The translations under genes and the position numbers were made by a program. Under the pieces are notes generated by a model. That model was not told the DNA's origin and ran no database searches. It saw nothing but the letters and a program-made list of their open reading frames with translations. Below, piece by piece: positions 25,513 through 34,357 of a DNA stretch of 55,946 nt. Numbering within the stretch: position 1 is the stretch's first letter; each line of letters starts with the position of its first letter. The stretch spans positions 1 through 55,946 of the forward strand of contig JALPWY010000007.1 of assembly GCA_023271875.1 (NCBI GenBank). The letters run 5' to 3'. The DNA comes from Nitrospinaceae bacterium. Its GTDB lineage: Bacteria > Nitrospinota > Nitrospinia > Nitrospinales > VA-1.

Positions 25513-27447
25513 ATGAAAACCAAAGCTTTGTCGAAAGAAGATTTAGACATCGAAGCCCAATTCATCCAAGCTAAAATTGAATTGAATGGGCTTTTTGATG
25601 GGCGGTCGATTAAGAAAATCTTGCTTGTTGCTCCTCCAGATATTGATGTTAATCTGTTCGATTACGATCTAACTAAAAGAGGCCGAAGTAATAACTATCC
25701 CCCTTATGGACTTGCCGTTTTGGGCCGTCATTTGCTTAACCATGGGCTGGAAGTGCGGATTTGTAATTTGAATCATGAAATTTTGAAGCGTTGCCAGCAA
25801 TCTGCTGGTCCCTCCGAATTCGATTTTGAGGATACTTGGGAATCTCAGTTAGAGCAGGACATAGGCAGATTTAAGCCCGATTTAATTGGAGCCACTTGCT
25901 TATTTACCGTCACTCATCCTTCTCTGGTTCGAGTGTGTCAGAAGATTAACCAGATCCCTGCCTCTTGGCTTGGAGAGAAGGCTAGAATTCCCTTGGCCAT
26001 CGGTGGGGTTCATGTGACTCATGATGTTGAAAATATATTAGATAGTATGCCTGAAGCAGATTTTGCTTTTTTGAACGAAGCCGAACGTTCTTTTGTGCAT
26101 TTTGTTGAGATTGTAAATCAAAAACGCCCATTAGAGGACTTAAGTCAGCTCATAATCAATGCCTCTAAAAAGCGATTATACTTTAGTTCCCAATCGCTCC
26201 CCCAAGAGGAAGATTTAAACATAATTCCGGCATTTGAATTGATGAGCATAGAGGAAAATTCTCGGGTTGGGGTGTTGGGTTCTTGGTATGGGTTTGTTGG
26301 TCAGGAAACCCCAATTGCAACCGTCTTGTCGAATCGAGGGTGTAGAGCTGCCTGTACATTTTGTAACGTGCGCAATTTTAATGGTATAGGGGTTCGCCAC
26401 CGATCTGTGGATTCAGTTGTTGAAGAACTAGAGATTCTTAAAAACGAGTACGGTGTTGGTCACATTATTTGGTTAGACGATGACCTATTGCACGATGAAA
26501 AGCGAGCTACTGCTTTGTTTAACGAGATAGTTCGCCGTAACTTAGGGATGACCTGGGATGCTAGTAATGGGATTATTGCTCACTCCTGTAAGGATGAGGT
26601 GATTTCTGCCGCTGCAGAAAGTGGTTGCATTGGAATGTACTTTGGGATTGAGTCTGGAAACCCTAAAATCCTCAAAGACATTAAAAAACCAGGGACCGTG
26701 GAAACATTTCTGCGTGCGGCTGAAGTCTTACAGAACTATGAGCAGATCAATACGAAGGGTTTTTTGATGTTTGGTTTTCCGGGTGAAACTTTGCGTATGA
26801 TGTTTGAAACGATTTCTCTAGCAGAAAAAATGAATTTGGATTGGTACAATGTGGCTGTTTTGCAGCCTTGGAAAGCGACCCCTATTTACGAAACAATGCT
26901 GGAGCAAGGGTTATTGGGGGAGGAAGGGAAGCTCAAAACCAAAGACAATAAATATGCGCCCTATAATTTGGGCCCCTATTCTCGTCAACGGGCAATCGAA
27001 AAGGGGGTCATTGTTGATGATAGTGATTACTTTAATACATTAAATCATCTGAGCTTGGATAAGGTCCCTTCTCCTGAGACATTGGACGACATTTGGTTCT
27101 ATATGAATTATCGGATTAACTTTTTCCGGCTGAGGGGAGAAAGCCGACCTCTCAAGTTAGAGCAAGGGCTCAAATGGATGACGTATCTTCATACTCTTTC
27201 TGCTCCTGATAATGGGTTCATTATGTACTATTTGGGTTTGTTGCAGTATCGAGTGGAAGGGGTAGTGGATCCTACCTTAATTGAAAAGTTGGATATGCGT
27301 TTGAAGGTCTCAGTCTATTGGCGTGAGCGATTTGATTTGTTCAATTTGTCTGTAGATCATTTGAGGCGAGGAGAGTTTCTCTTTAACTTTGATGAGGAAA
27401 GAATTCGGTGGAATCTTCCAGAACATTTTATCCCTGCTTTTAAATGA
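25513..27447 (+). CDS. B12-binding-type radical SAM enzyme, paralogue 2
   Basis: A 644-residue enzyme. The N-terminal Rossmann-like domain (about residues 35-210) has YPPYGLAVLGRHLLNHG and AIGGVHVTHDVE. The cluster motif is C277-x3-C281-x2-C284 in RGCRAACTFCN. It shares IIWLDDDLL, GMYFGIESGNPKIL and GFLMFGFPGETL with the radical SAM core. The C-terminal extension (about 500-644) matches that of the gene at 22763, including a VPSPETLDDIWFY block that corresponds to VPSSENLHEMWYT there. The two are diverged duplicates on either side of the SDR, so they probably act on related substrates or successive carbons. Confidence 0.88.
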   Translation: MKTKALSKEDLDIEAQFIQAKIELNGLFDGRSIKKILLVAPPDIDVNLFDYDLTKRGRSNNYPPYGLAVLGRHLLNHGLEVRICNLNHEILKRCQQSAGPSEFDFEDTWESQLEQDIGRFKPDLIGATCLFTVTHPSLVRVCQKINQIPASWLGEKARIPLAIGGVHVTHDVENILDSMPEADFAFLNEAERSFVHFVEIVNQKRPLEDLSQLIINASKKRLYFSSQSLPQEEDLNIIPAFELMSIEENSRVGVLGSWYGFVGQETPIATVLSNRGCRAACTFCNVRNFNGIGVRHRSVDSVVEELEILKNEYGVGHIIWLDDDLLHDEKRATALFNEIVRRNLGMTWDASNGIIAHSCKDEVISAAAESGCIGMYFGIESGNPKILKDIKKPGTVETFLRAAEVLQNYEQINTKGFLMFGFPGETLRMMFETISLAEKMNLDWYNVAVLQPWKATPIYETMLEQGLLGEEGKLKTKDNKYAPYNLGPYSRQRAIEKGVIVDDSDYFNTLNHLSLDKVPSPETLDDIWFYMNYRINFFRLRGESRPLKLEQGLKWMTYLHTLSAPDNGFIMYYLGLLQYRVEGVVDPTLIEKLDMRLKVSVYWRERFDLFNLSVDHLRRGEFLFNFDEERIRWNLPEHFIPAFK

Positions 27448-27596
27448 TAGGTGTAAAGGATTGCCATAAAATATCTAAAAATCAGTGAAAATATGAAGCA
27501 AGTGGATATTTCTGTCGGGCTTAGTAAATGGCTATTGACCGAAAACTGGCTTGCCTAGAATTGGTTTTTTAATCTTAATGATACAGGAGTAGCTTA

Positions 27597-29006
27597 ATGG
27601 AAAATGCCCTCAATTTGAATGCGCAGGTAATAGAAAAATATGAGGCTATAAAGGGATCATTCTATACTTTTTACCCGCATACCGGCATATGGGGTGAAGA
27701 AATTAATGCGGATGATTATAGAAAAGCTTTTACATCACTGAGTCTAAACAACCCTAGTGCACCCACAGCCATTTATTTTCATTTTCCCTATTGCCCCAAG
27801 CAGTGTTTCTTTTGCCAATGTTATACCGTTATTTCCGGCGACTATTCAAAAACGCAGAAGGTCGTGAGTTATGTTTTGCGAGAAATGGATTTGCTGTTCG
27901 ATTTTTTTCGAAAAATTTCTTTCAAGCCTAACATTCGAGAGGTCCATTTTGGCGGTGGCTCTCCTTCCCATTTGCGGGAGCCGGAAATCAATATGGTGGT
28001 TGAAAAGCTAAAGGAAATGGTTGACATTAAATCTCTTGATGAGTTCTCAATTGAGATTGATCCACGCTTTGACATGACCCAGGAAAAAATCCGATTTTAT
28101 TCCACGTTGGGTATCAATAGGGTTTCTATTGGCATACAAGATTTTGATCCCGTTGTTCAGAAGTCGCTGAACAGAATCCATTCTCCGGAGCAGGTTGAGG
28201 GATTATTCCCTCCGAAGATCAAGAGCCTTTTCAAGAGCGTTAATGTTGACCTGATATATGGCCTTCCTTTTCAGACTCGCGAGACTTTCCAGAAAACCAT
28301 GGAAACTGTTAAAAAGATTTCCCCTGACAGGATAGCTCTCTGTGTTTTAGGTTACCGTCCTGATGTTTTTAAGTTTCAGAGTGTAATCAAGGAGAAAGAC
28401 CTCCCGAGCTTGCAGGAAAGGACTCTAATTAATGAGGACGCGAAACAATTCCTGTTTAGCGAGGGTTATGAGCGAATAGGAATTGATCACTTCTCCAAAC
28501 CTACCGATGATCTCGCTAAGGCCAAAGTGAAAAAGTCCATGCTGAGAAATGCTATGGGCTACACCCCGGGGCGATATACTGAGATGATATCGTTTGGGCC
28601 TTCGGCTATGGGGGCAGTAAATGAGTATTATTTTCAAAATACTTACGAGCTTGACAAGTATTACGATGCAATAGACGATGACGAGCTGCCCATTTTTCGC
28701 GGCCACAAGGCTAGTCAGGATGACCTTATTCGTCGTCATGTTATCAACTCTATCATCCTTTATGGCGAAGTCAGCTTTGTGGAACTTGAAGAAAAGTTTG
28801 GGGTTCAATTTGAGAGTTACTTTGGTCCTGAGTTGGCGTTGTTGGAGAAAGGGCCGGTCGAGGATGGATTGTTAGTCATTGATAAAGATAAAATTACTCT
28901 TACTAAGTTGGGAGTGCGTTTTCAAAGGCAGGTTTGCATGAATTTCGATACATCCTCCTTGTATAAACACTCCCGAGAGTTTGAAATGGTCGGCGAAGAT
29001 TCATAG
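27597..29006 (+). CDS. HemN-like radical SAM enzyme
   Basis: A 469-residue protein of the coproporphyrinogen III oxidase-like group. The cysteine motif is C66-x3-C70-x2-C73-x-C75 (CPKQCFFCQC), the same spacing including the fourth cysteine as in HemN. FGGGSPSHL and SIEIDPRFD follow, then RVSIGIQDFDPVVQKSLNRI, all HemN-type blocks, and a C-terminal helical domain of about 100 residues. HemN decarboxylates propionate side chains; relatives methylate or cyclopropanate other molecules with two SAM molecules. No other haem gene is nearby. The cluster context favours an anabolic role on a non-haem substrate, but a true HemN paralogue cannot be excluded. Confidence 0.88.
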   Translation: MENALNLNAQVIEKYEAIKGSFYTFYPHTGIWGEEINADDYRKAFTSLSLNNPSAPTAIYFHFPYCPKQCFFCQCYTVISGDYSKTQKVVSYVLREMDLLFDFFRKISFKPNIREVHFGGGSPSHLREPEINMVVEKLKEMVDIKSLDEFSIEIDPRFDMTQEKIRFYSTLGINRVSIGIQDFDPVVQKSLNRIHSPEQVEGLFPPKIKSLFKSVNVDLIYGLPFQTRETFQKTMETVKKISPDRIALCVLGYRPDVFKFQSVIKEKDLPSLQERTLINEDAKQFLFSEGYERIGIDHFSKPTDDLAKAKVKKSMLRNAMGYTPGRYTEMISFGPSAMGAVNEYYFQNTYELDKYYDAIDDDELPIFRGHKASQDDLIRRHVINSIILYGEVSFVELEEKFGVQFESYFGPELALLEKGPVEDGLLVIDKDKITLTKLGVRFQRQVCMNFDTSSLYKHSREFEMVGEDS

Positions 29007-29298
29007 CTCATTTCAATGAGTAGCTATATGATTAGGTGCGAGTGATTGGTCGGTAGGTAATCTAGTTTTTTAAAGAGATTTTATTTTTAGTCTGTCGATA
29101 AATTGCATTATATTGGTAGACTTGAATGAGTTGTTGGTCACTTTTCATAATGCCGATGGTCTCGTCGACACGACAGATCAATCGAAGCCGAAATTTATAA
29201 TGTTGTTAAGGTAGGCCGAGACTAGCCAGTCAGCTTTGGTTTTTGAATCCCTTGGGATTCACTGTTCCAATGTCTCCTTTGAAAAAAATGAGAAAATT

Positions 29299-30363
29299 AT
29301 GAAAGCTGTTTATTCCAATCTAAAATTTCTCCGGTTCAAAGAGCAATTAGATGCTCTGGAGAACGGTCATATGGCGTCTCCAGTTCATATAAGAATCAAA
29401 CCTATCAATGCCTGCAATCACGATTGCTGGTATTGCGCGTATCATGTGGATGATTTGCAGTTGGGCAAGTTGATGGAAATGAAGGACGTTATCCCCCGAG
29501 ACAAAATGATGGAGATCATCGACGATCTGGCAGATATGGGGGTCAAGGCCGTTACTTTTTCTGGAGGAGGAGAGCCGACCATCTACCCTCATTTGGAAGA
29601 ATCCATTAACAGGCTGGGCGAGAAGGGAATTAAGGTAGCCTCCCTCACCAATGGATCGGGTTTGAAGGGAGCCGTGGCTGAGGCTTTTGCGAGGTACGGC
29701 ACATGGGTTCGGATCTCCATTGATGGATGGGACTCGGAAAGTTACGCCAAATTAAGAAACGTCAAGTTGGGTGAGTTCGATAGGGTGATCCAGAATATGC
29801 GGGATTTCGCCAGCTTAAAGTCAGACTGTGTTTTGGGAATCAGTTATATTGTGGATCAAAAAAACTATAAGCATGTTTTTGACTTTGTTTCCCTCATGAA
29901 AGATGTAGGTGTCAACCATGTGAAAATCATGGGGGTGATCGTAAGCAATGATGGACTGGAAAGTAACCAGTATCACGATGGAATACGCGAAGAGGTTCGG
30001 GAACAGATTGATCGTGCAAAATTGTTGGAAGATGATACCTTGAAGATCGTCGACCACTACCATGAAATGGCCGAAAGATTTGATAAGGAATATACGACTT
30101 GCCCGAGCCAGCAGTTTTTGATTGTGATTGGCGCTGACAGCAAGGTTTACTCTTGCCAGGACAAAGCTTATACGAATGAGGGGCTGCTTGGTTCTATAGA
30201 GAATAAACGGTTTAAAGAGTTTTGGTTTTCAGAAGAAAATTATAATCGGATCAAGAGCATTAACCCCAGTGTTGATTGTATTCACCATTGTGTCGAACAT
30301 CAGAAAAATCTTTTATTACATGAGTATTTGGCGGCCGACGAGAAGCACGTTGAGTTTGTCTAA
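29299..30363 (+). CDS. Radical SAM enzyme with a SPASM-like C-terminus
   Basis: About 354 residues from ATG 29299 (MKAVYSNLKFLRF); a TTG at 29236 would add 21 residues and is less likely. The cluster motif is C39-x3-C43-x2-C46 in NACNHDCWYCAY, followed by FSGGGEPTIYPHL. The C-terminal cysteines (TTCPSQQF, YSCQDK, DCIHHC) fit a SPASM domain with auxiliary iron-sulfur clusters. It is similar in design to the enzyme at 16135 but not a close duplicate. The 292-base gap before it is longer than most in the run, so it may have its own promoter. The substrate is unknown. Confidence 0.87.
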   Translation: MKAVYSNLKFLRFKEQLDALENGHMASPVHIRIKPINACNHDCWYCAYHVDDLQLGKLMEMKDVIPRDKMMEIIDDLADMGVKAVTFSGGGEPTIYPHLEESINRLGEKGIKVASLTNGSGLKGAVAEAFARYGTWVRISIDGWDSESYAKLRNVKLGEFDRVIQNMRDFASLKSDCVLGISYIVDQKNYKHVFDFVSLMKDVGVNHVKIMGVIVSNDGLESNQYHDGIREEVREQIDRAKLLEDDTLKIVDHYHEMAERFDKEYTTCPSQQFLIVIGADSKVYSCQDKAYTNEGLLGSIENKRFKEFWFSEENYNRIKSINPSVDCIHHCVEHQKNLLLHEYLAADEKHVEFV

Positions 30364-30417
30364 TACAAATACCTACTTTTTAAGAGTTATTCCCAAGTCT
30401 CGATTTTAACCATAAAT

Positions 30418-30427
30418 CCCCCCCCCC
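30418..30427. repeat. Run of ten C
   Basis: A homopolymer of ten C in the intergenic region 30364-30498, followed by TTGAAA at 30433-30438. Such tracts can slip during replication, and one next to a promoter may change the expression of the methyltransferase gene at 30499. No direct evidence of variation is available from one sequence. Confidence 0.6.
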
Positions 30428-30498
30428 TCCTCTTGAAAAAAACCAGAATTATATACATTTTCTTTATACTGAAGCAGCTAGGGAAAGGATGAATTATT

Positions 30499-31173
30499 AT
30501 GAGAGAGTTTGATATTGGATATCCCCATTCTCAAACGCCCCGCGTATTGCTTGCGGGGGCAAGGACTATACAGAACAAAATTGCGGCGTGGGAGCTCGAT
30601 CAGGAATATTATGATGGGGCTCGGGGCAATGGATATGGAGGTTTTAGTTACGATGGCCGGTGGGCTAAAATTATACCTAGCGTGATAAAGGAATATGGAC
30701 TCAATGCTCAATCCTCGGTTCTGGATGTTGGTTGTAAAAAAGGTTTTTTTATGCATGATTTAAAGGCAGCTCTTCCTCGAATCAACTTGAAAGGCGTAGA
30801 GAACCATCCCTATCCCATAGGGCAAGCCATGGAATCTGTTAAAGAGGACATGATATTATGCCCCTATGAAAAACTACCTTTTGAAGATAAAAGCTTTGAT
30901 TTTGTGATGGCGTTTGCTGCCATTTATATGCTGAATTTTGGAGATGTTCTCAGCGCTCTCCGTGAAATTCAAAGGGTTGGCAAGGGGAAGAGTTATGTTA
31001 CGCTCGGAGCTTATCAAACCAAAGAGGAAAAAGAATTATTTCTTGAATGGACATTACTTGGAACAACCGTCTTGCATGAAGACGAATGGCTGGAAGTGTT
31101 TAAGGAAACTGGTTACACGGGCGACTATTTTTTTACCTCTGCTAAATCGCTTCATTTAGTGAGAGGTTATTGA
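30499..31173 (+). CDS. Class I SAM-dependent methyltransferase
   Basis: A 224-residue protein with the class I Rossmann fold. The SAM-binding loop is VLDVGCKKGFFMHDL (about residues 76-90), and the motif with KSFDFVMAFAAIYML lies downstream. The N-terminal 60 residues have no known domain. It is about 135 bases after the SPASM radical SAM gene and 58 before the Nudix gene. The methyl acceptor may be the sugar or lipid product of the island. Neither the substrate nor the methylation type (N, O or C) can be read from sequence. Confidence 0.85.
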   Translation: MREFDIGYPHSQTPRVLLAGARTIQNKIAAWELDQEYYDGARGNGYGGFSYDGRWAKIIPSVIKEYGLNAQSSVLDVGCKKGFFMHDLKAALPRINLKGVENHPYPIGQAMESVKEDMILCPYEKLPFEDKSFDFVMAFAAIYMLNFGDVLSALREIQRVGKGKSYVTLGAYQTKEEKELFLEWTLLGTTVLHEDEWLEVFKETGYTGDYFFTSAKSLHLVRGY

Positions 31174-31231
31174 ATTCCTTTCTCACCAGTGGTTTCTTGA
31201 TAGAAGACAAGAGTAAAAAGACTTCCAAATT

Positions 31232-31720
31232 ATGACCAAAAACGCATACAAGAAAGCGGTGATTGTTTTTCTCCATAACAACTTTGATTCATACCTCTTA
31301 CAGTTAAGAGATTTTAAATCGTCTATAATATACCCAGGCCATTGGGGCGCTTTTGGAGGAGAGGTGGAAGAAGGTGAGTCTCCGGAAATTGCTGTTGGTC
31401 GCGAACTAATAGAGGAAATAGGGTATTCGCCAAAATCGTTTAGTTTCTTTCGAGAGGTTTGTATAGATGACCACAATCTAAATCTTCATATATTTTATTG
31501 CAATATGAACGTTTCACTTGCCAAACTCAATTTAATGGAAGGGGTAGAAATGGGCCTGTTTTCTGTTGAACAAATACTATCCAAAAACCTGTATTCCAAA
31601 AAGTTAGGGAAAGTTTTCCCCATAGTGCCCCCTTTATTAGGATTTTTTGGCGAGTTCTTTGAAAATGTTAAAAAAAAATATCAAAGTCCTTTGAGTCTTG
31701 CAAGTAAGAAAGAACTTTAA
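31232..31720 (+). CDS. Nudix hydrolase
   Basis: A 162-residue protein with a complete Nudix box, GGEVEEGESPEIAVGRELIE followed by EIGY (G-x5-E-x7-REL-x-EE-x-G-Y), at about residues 45-68. Nudix enzymes cleave nucleoside diphosphates linked to another group, including NDP-sugars. In this context it could remove or recycle an activated sugar nucleotide, or repair a damaged one. It ends 15 bases before the cupin-ThDP gene, so the two are probably coupled. Confidence 0.92.
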   Translation: MTKNAYKKAVIVFLHNNFDSYLLQLRDFKSSIIYPGHWGAFGGEVEEGESPEIAVGRELIEEIGYSPKSFSFFREVCIDDHNLNLHIFYCNMNVSLAKLNLMEGVEMGLFSVEQILSKNLYSKKLGKVFPIVPPLLGFFGEFFENVKKKYQSPLSLASKKEL

Positions 31721-31735
31721 ATTTGGCTATCCTGA

Positions 31736-34324
31736 ATGATTAAAAGCTTTAAAATTAAAGGGTCCGATGAAAAACTGATCTCTGATAGTAGGACAACTAA
31801 ACTTGAGTCAGAAATACGGGCAAAGCAGGATCCTTTTGACTATTCAAAGGTTATTGTCAAGAAACCCTGGGGCTACGAATATCTGGTCTTTGAAAATGAG
31901 TTTGTCGCGATCTGGATGTTGCACATAGTTCGCAAGCGTAAAACATCGATGCATAGCCACCCAAAAAAGAGAACCTCATTAATTCTACTTGCTGGAAACG
32001 CTACTTGTTCTCACTTGGAGGGTTCGGAAAAATTAAATCCTATGGAGGGAATTGTCATTGAAGAGGGAGTTTTTCATATGACAGAAGCCTCAAACGAACT
32101 GCCGATTGATCCCCAGTCTGAAAACGGAATTTGGGTGATGGAGATTGAGTCACCGCCAAATAAAGCTGATCTTATACGTATGAAAGATGAGTATGGGCGT
32201 TCTGGGAAAGCATACGAAGGCACGGAGAATATGGTCTTTGATCCCTCTAACTGCATCAAGTTTCAAGAACCAGAACCAGGGAAAATCATTCATGAAAGGT
32301 TTAATGATTGCATATTTTCTCTTGCTAGAGCATCTGCTCTTGACTTGACATCCTTATCTCAAGATGCGCTGGTGTCTGTGATAAGGCAAAAAGGTGGGGA
32401 AGTATCGACCAACCCCTACCTCAAAATAGGGGGGCTTGCGACGTTCAAGGATTTTTGTGAAAATACCGAAAATGAAAACTTGGATAACTATAATGTGTTA
32501 ACCATTGAGAAGACATCTGTGACCATGAAAGTTTCCGATTATATTTTTTCAGAGTTGGCTGCATTAGGGATTAAAGATGTGTTTACCGTTTCAGGAGGAG
32601 CCGCAATGCATTTGTTGGATTCCCTAGGGACCAATAAAGACATGAATTATATTAGCACTCATCATGAACAGGCTGCAGCCATGGCTGCAGAAGGGAACGC
32701 CCGTATTACTGGAAAACCAGGAGTTGCATTGGTCACCTCTGGACCTGGTGCAACCAATACTCTGACGGGAGTCTGTGGGGCTTGGATTGATTCCATACCG
32801 GCGATATTTATATCTGGTCAGGTAACATCCAATACCCTTATTGAGGGTACCGGGCTAAGACAATTTGGGGTTCAGGAATCAGACATAGTCAGTATGGTCA
32901 AAAGCGTAACAAAATATGCCGTCACTATTAAAGATCCAAACCAGGTGAAGTACCATTTGCAAAAAGCAATTTATCTCGCAACTTCAGGCAGACCCGGTCC
33001 CGTCTGGTTGGATATCCCTCTGGACATCCAAAGTAAACGGATTACCCCAGATAAATGTTCTTTATTTAAACCTGAAGAACGAAAAATAACTGGAAACGAT
33101 TTATTAAAAAAGCAAGTCAGTAATTGTGTCGAATTGCTGAAAAAATCCGAGCGGCCTGTTCTGATAAGTGGTTATGGAATCCGTCTAGCAAAAGGTGAGA
33201 AGGAGTTTTTGCAGCTGGTTCAAAAACTGGGGATCCCAGTCATTTCTTCCTGGACTACCAGCGACCTGATTTCCAGCTTCCATGAACTTTATATTGGGCG
33301 AAGTGGAAATTTTGGTGATCGGGCCGGAAATTTCACGGTACAAAATTCTGACTTGCTGTTGAGCATCGGATCTAGATTGTCCGTGCCACAGGTGGGTTAT
33401 AATTTTTCTCTATTTGCGAGAGCAGCAAAGAAAATAATTGTAGATATTGATCCTGCCGAATTAAAAAAACCTTCGCTAGATCCTGATCTTCCCATTAAAG
33501 CCGATGCCAAAGAGTTTATGCTTGAATTGCTGTCTCAGTTAAAAGATTTAAAGCCTTTTGAAGTTAGTAACTGGCTTCAAAGGTGTCAGGGATGGAAGCT
33601 GAATTACCCTGTTGTTCTTCCAGAATATAAAGAGTGTAAGGATGTAGTGAACTCATTTTATTTTATTCAGGTCTTATCCGAGAAGCTGGACGAAAAAGCA
33701 GTGATTATTACAGATATGGGAACCAGCTTTACTTGTACTATGCAGACGTTTAAAACAAAACTAGGACAAAGACTTTCTACATCTAGCGGACATGCATCAA
33801 TGGGTTTTGGTCTTCCAGGGGCTATTGGTGCCTGTGTAGGTAACAACCGAAAAGACACAATTTGCATCAGTGGTGATGGTGGATTGCAAATGAATATCCA
33901 GGAGCTGCAAACCATTGTACATTACAACCTGCCCATCAAACTATTTGTCTTAAACAACAATGGTTATTTGACAATTAAAGCCACCCAACAGAATCATTTT
34001 GGCAGGTTTGTCGGCGCTGAGGAGAGTTCTGGGGTGACTTGTCCTGATATAATTAAAATTGCTACGGCCTATGGGCTCCCAAGTATCCGAATCTCTAATA
34101 CGGAAGAATTGAATTTAAAAATCGATTCCGTCTTAGAAGCTCTGGGACCTATGGTTTGTGAAATTATCATGGGGGAAAATCAGCCTCTAATTCCAAGGGT
34201 TTCCTCACTTAAAAAGCCAGATGGAACCATAATTTCGAAACCGATTGAAGACCTCTATCCCTTCTTGAGTCGAGAAGAGTTTCTGGAGAACATGATTGTT
34301 GACCCAACAGAAATCTTAAAATAA
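31736..34324 (+). CDS. Fusion of an N-terminal cupin domain with an acetolactate-synthase-like ThDP enzyme
   Basis: An 862-residue protein, about 300 longer than an ordinary acetolactate synthase. Residues 38-245 form a cupin-type sugar-binding region with KKPWGYEYL (42-50), HSHP (73-76) and H114. Residues 265-862 are a complete ThDP enzyme: the catalytic Glu E311 in STHHEQAAAMAAEGNA, the GRPGPVWLDIPLD block, and the cofactor motif from GDGG at 713 to NNNGY at 740-744. ThDP enzymes of this type join two-carbon or larger keto units; YerE of Yersinia adds an acetyl branch to a keto sugar. I infer a branched-chain sugar synthase with an attached sugar-recognition domain. No frameshift separates the parts. 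Confidence 0.9.
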   Translation: MIKSFKIKGSDEKLISDSRTTKLESEIRAKQDPFDYSKVIVKKPWGYEYLVFENEFVAIWMLHIVRKRKTSMHSHPKKRTSLILLAGNATCSHLEGSEKLNPMEGIVIEEGVFHMTEASNELPIDPQSENGIWVMEIESPPNKADLIRMKDEYGRSGKAYEGTENMVFDPSNCIKFQEPEPGKIIHERFNDCIFSLARASALDLTSLSQDALVSVIRQKGGEVSTNPYLKIGGLATFKDFCENTENENLDNYNVLTIEKTSVTMKVSDYIFSELAALGIKDVFTVSGGAAMHLLDSLGTNKDMNYISTHHEQAAAMAAEGNARITGKPGVALVTSGPGATNTLTGVCGAWIDSIPAIFISGQVTSNTLIEGTGLRQFGVQESDIVSMVKSVTKYAVTIKDPNQVKYHLQKAIYLATSGRPGPVWLDIPLDIQSKRITPDKCSLFKPEERKITGNDLLKKQVSNCVELLKKSERPVLISGYGIRLAKGEKEFLQLVQKLGIPVISSWTTSDLISSFHELYIGRSGNFGDRAGNFTVQNSDLLLSIGSRLSVPQVGYNFSLFARAAKKIIVDIDPAELKKPSLDPDLPIKADAKEFMLELLSQLKDLKPFEVSNWLQRCQGWKLNYPVVLPEYKECKDVVNSFYFIQVLSEKLDEKAVIITDMGTSFTCTMQTFKTKLGQRLSTSSGHASMGFGLPGAIGACVGNNRKDTICISGDGGLQMNIQELQTIVHYNLPIKLFVLNNNGYLTIKATQQNHFGRFVGAEESSGVTCPDIIKIATAYGLPSIRISNTEELNLKIDSVLEALGPMVCEIIMGENQPLIPRVSSLKKPDGTIISKPIEDLYPFLSREEFLENMIVDPTEILK

Positions 34325-34357
34325 AGAGAAGAAGTTTGAACCAGTTTGGGAGGGCCA

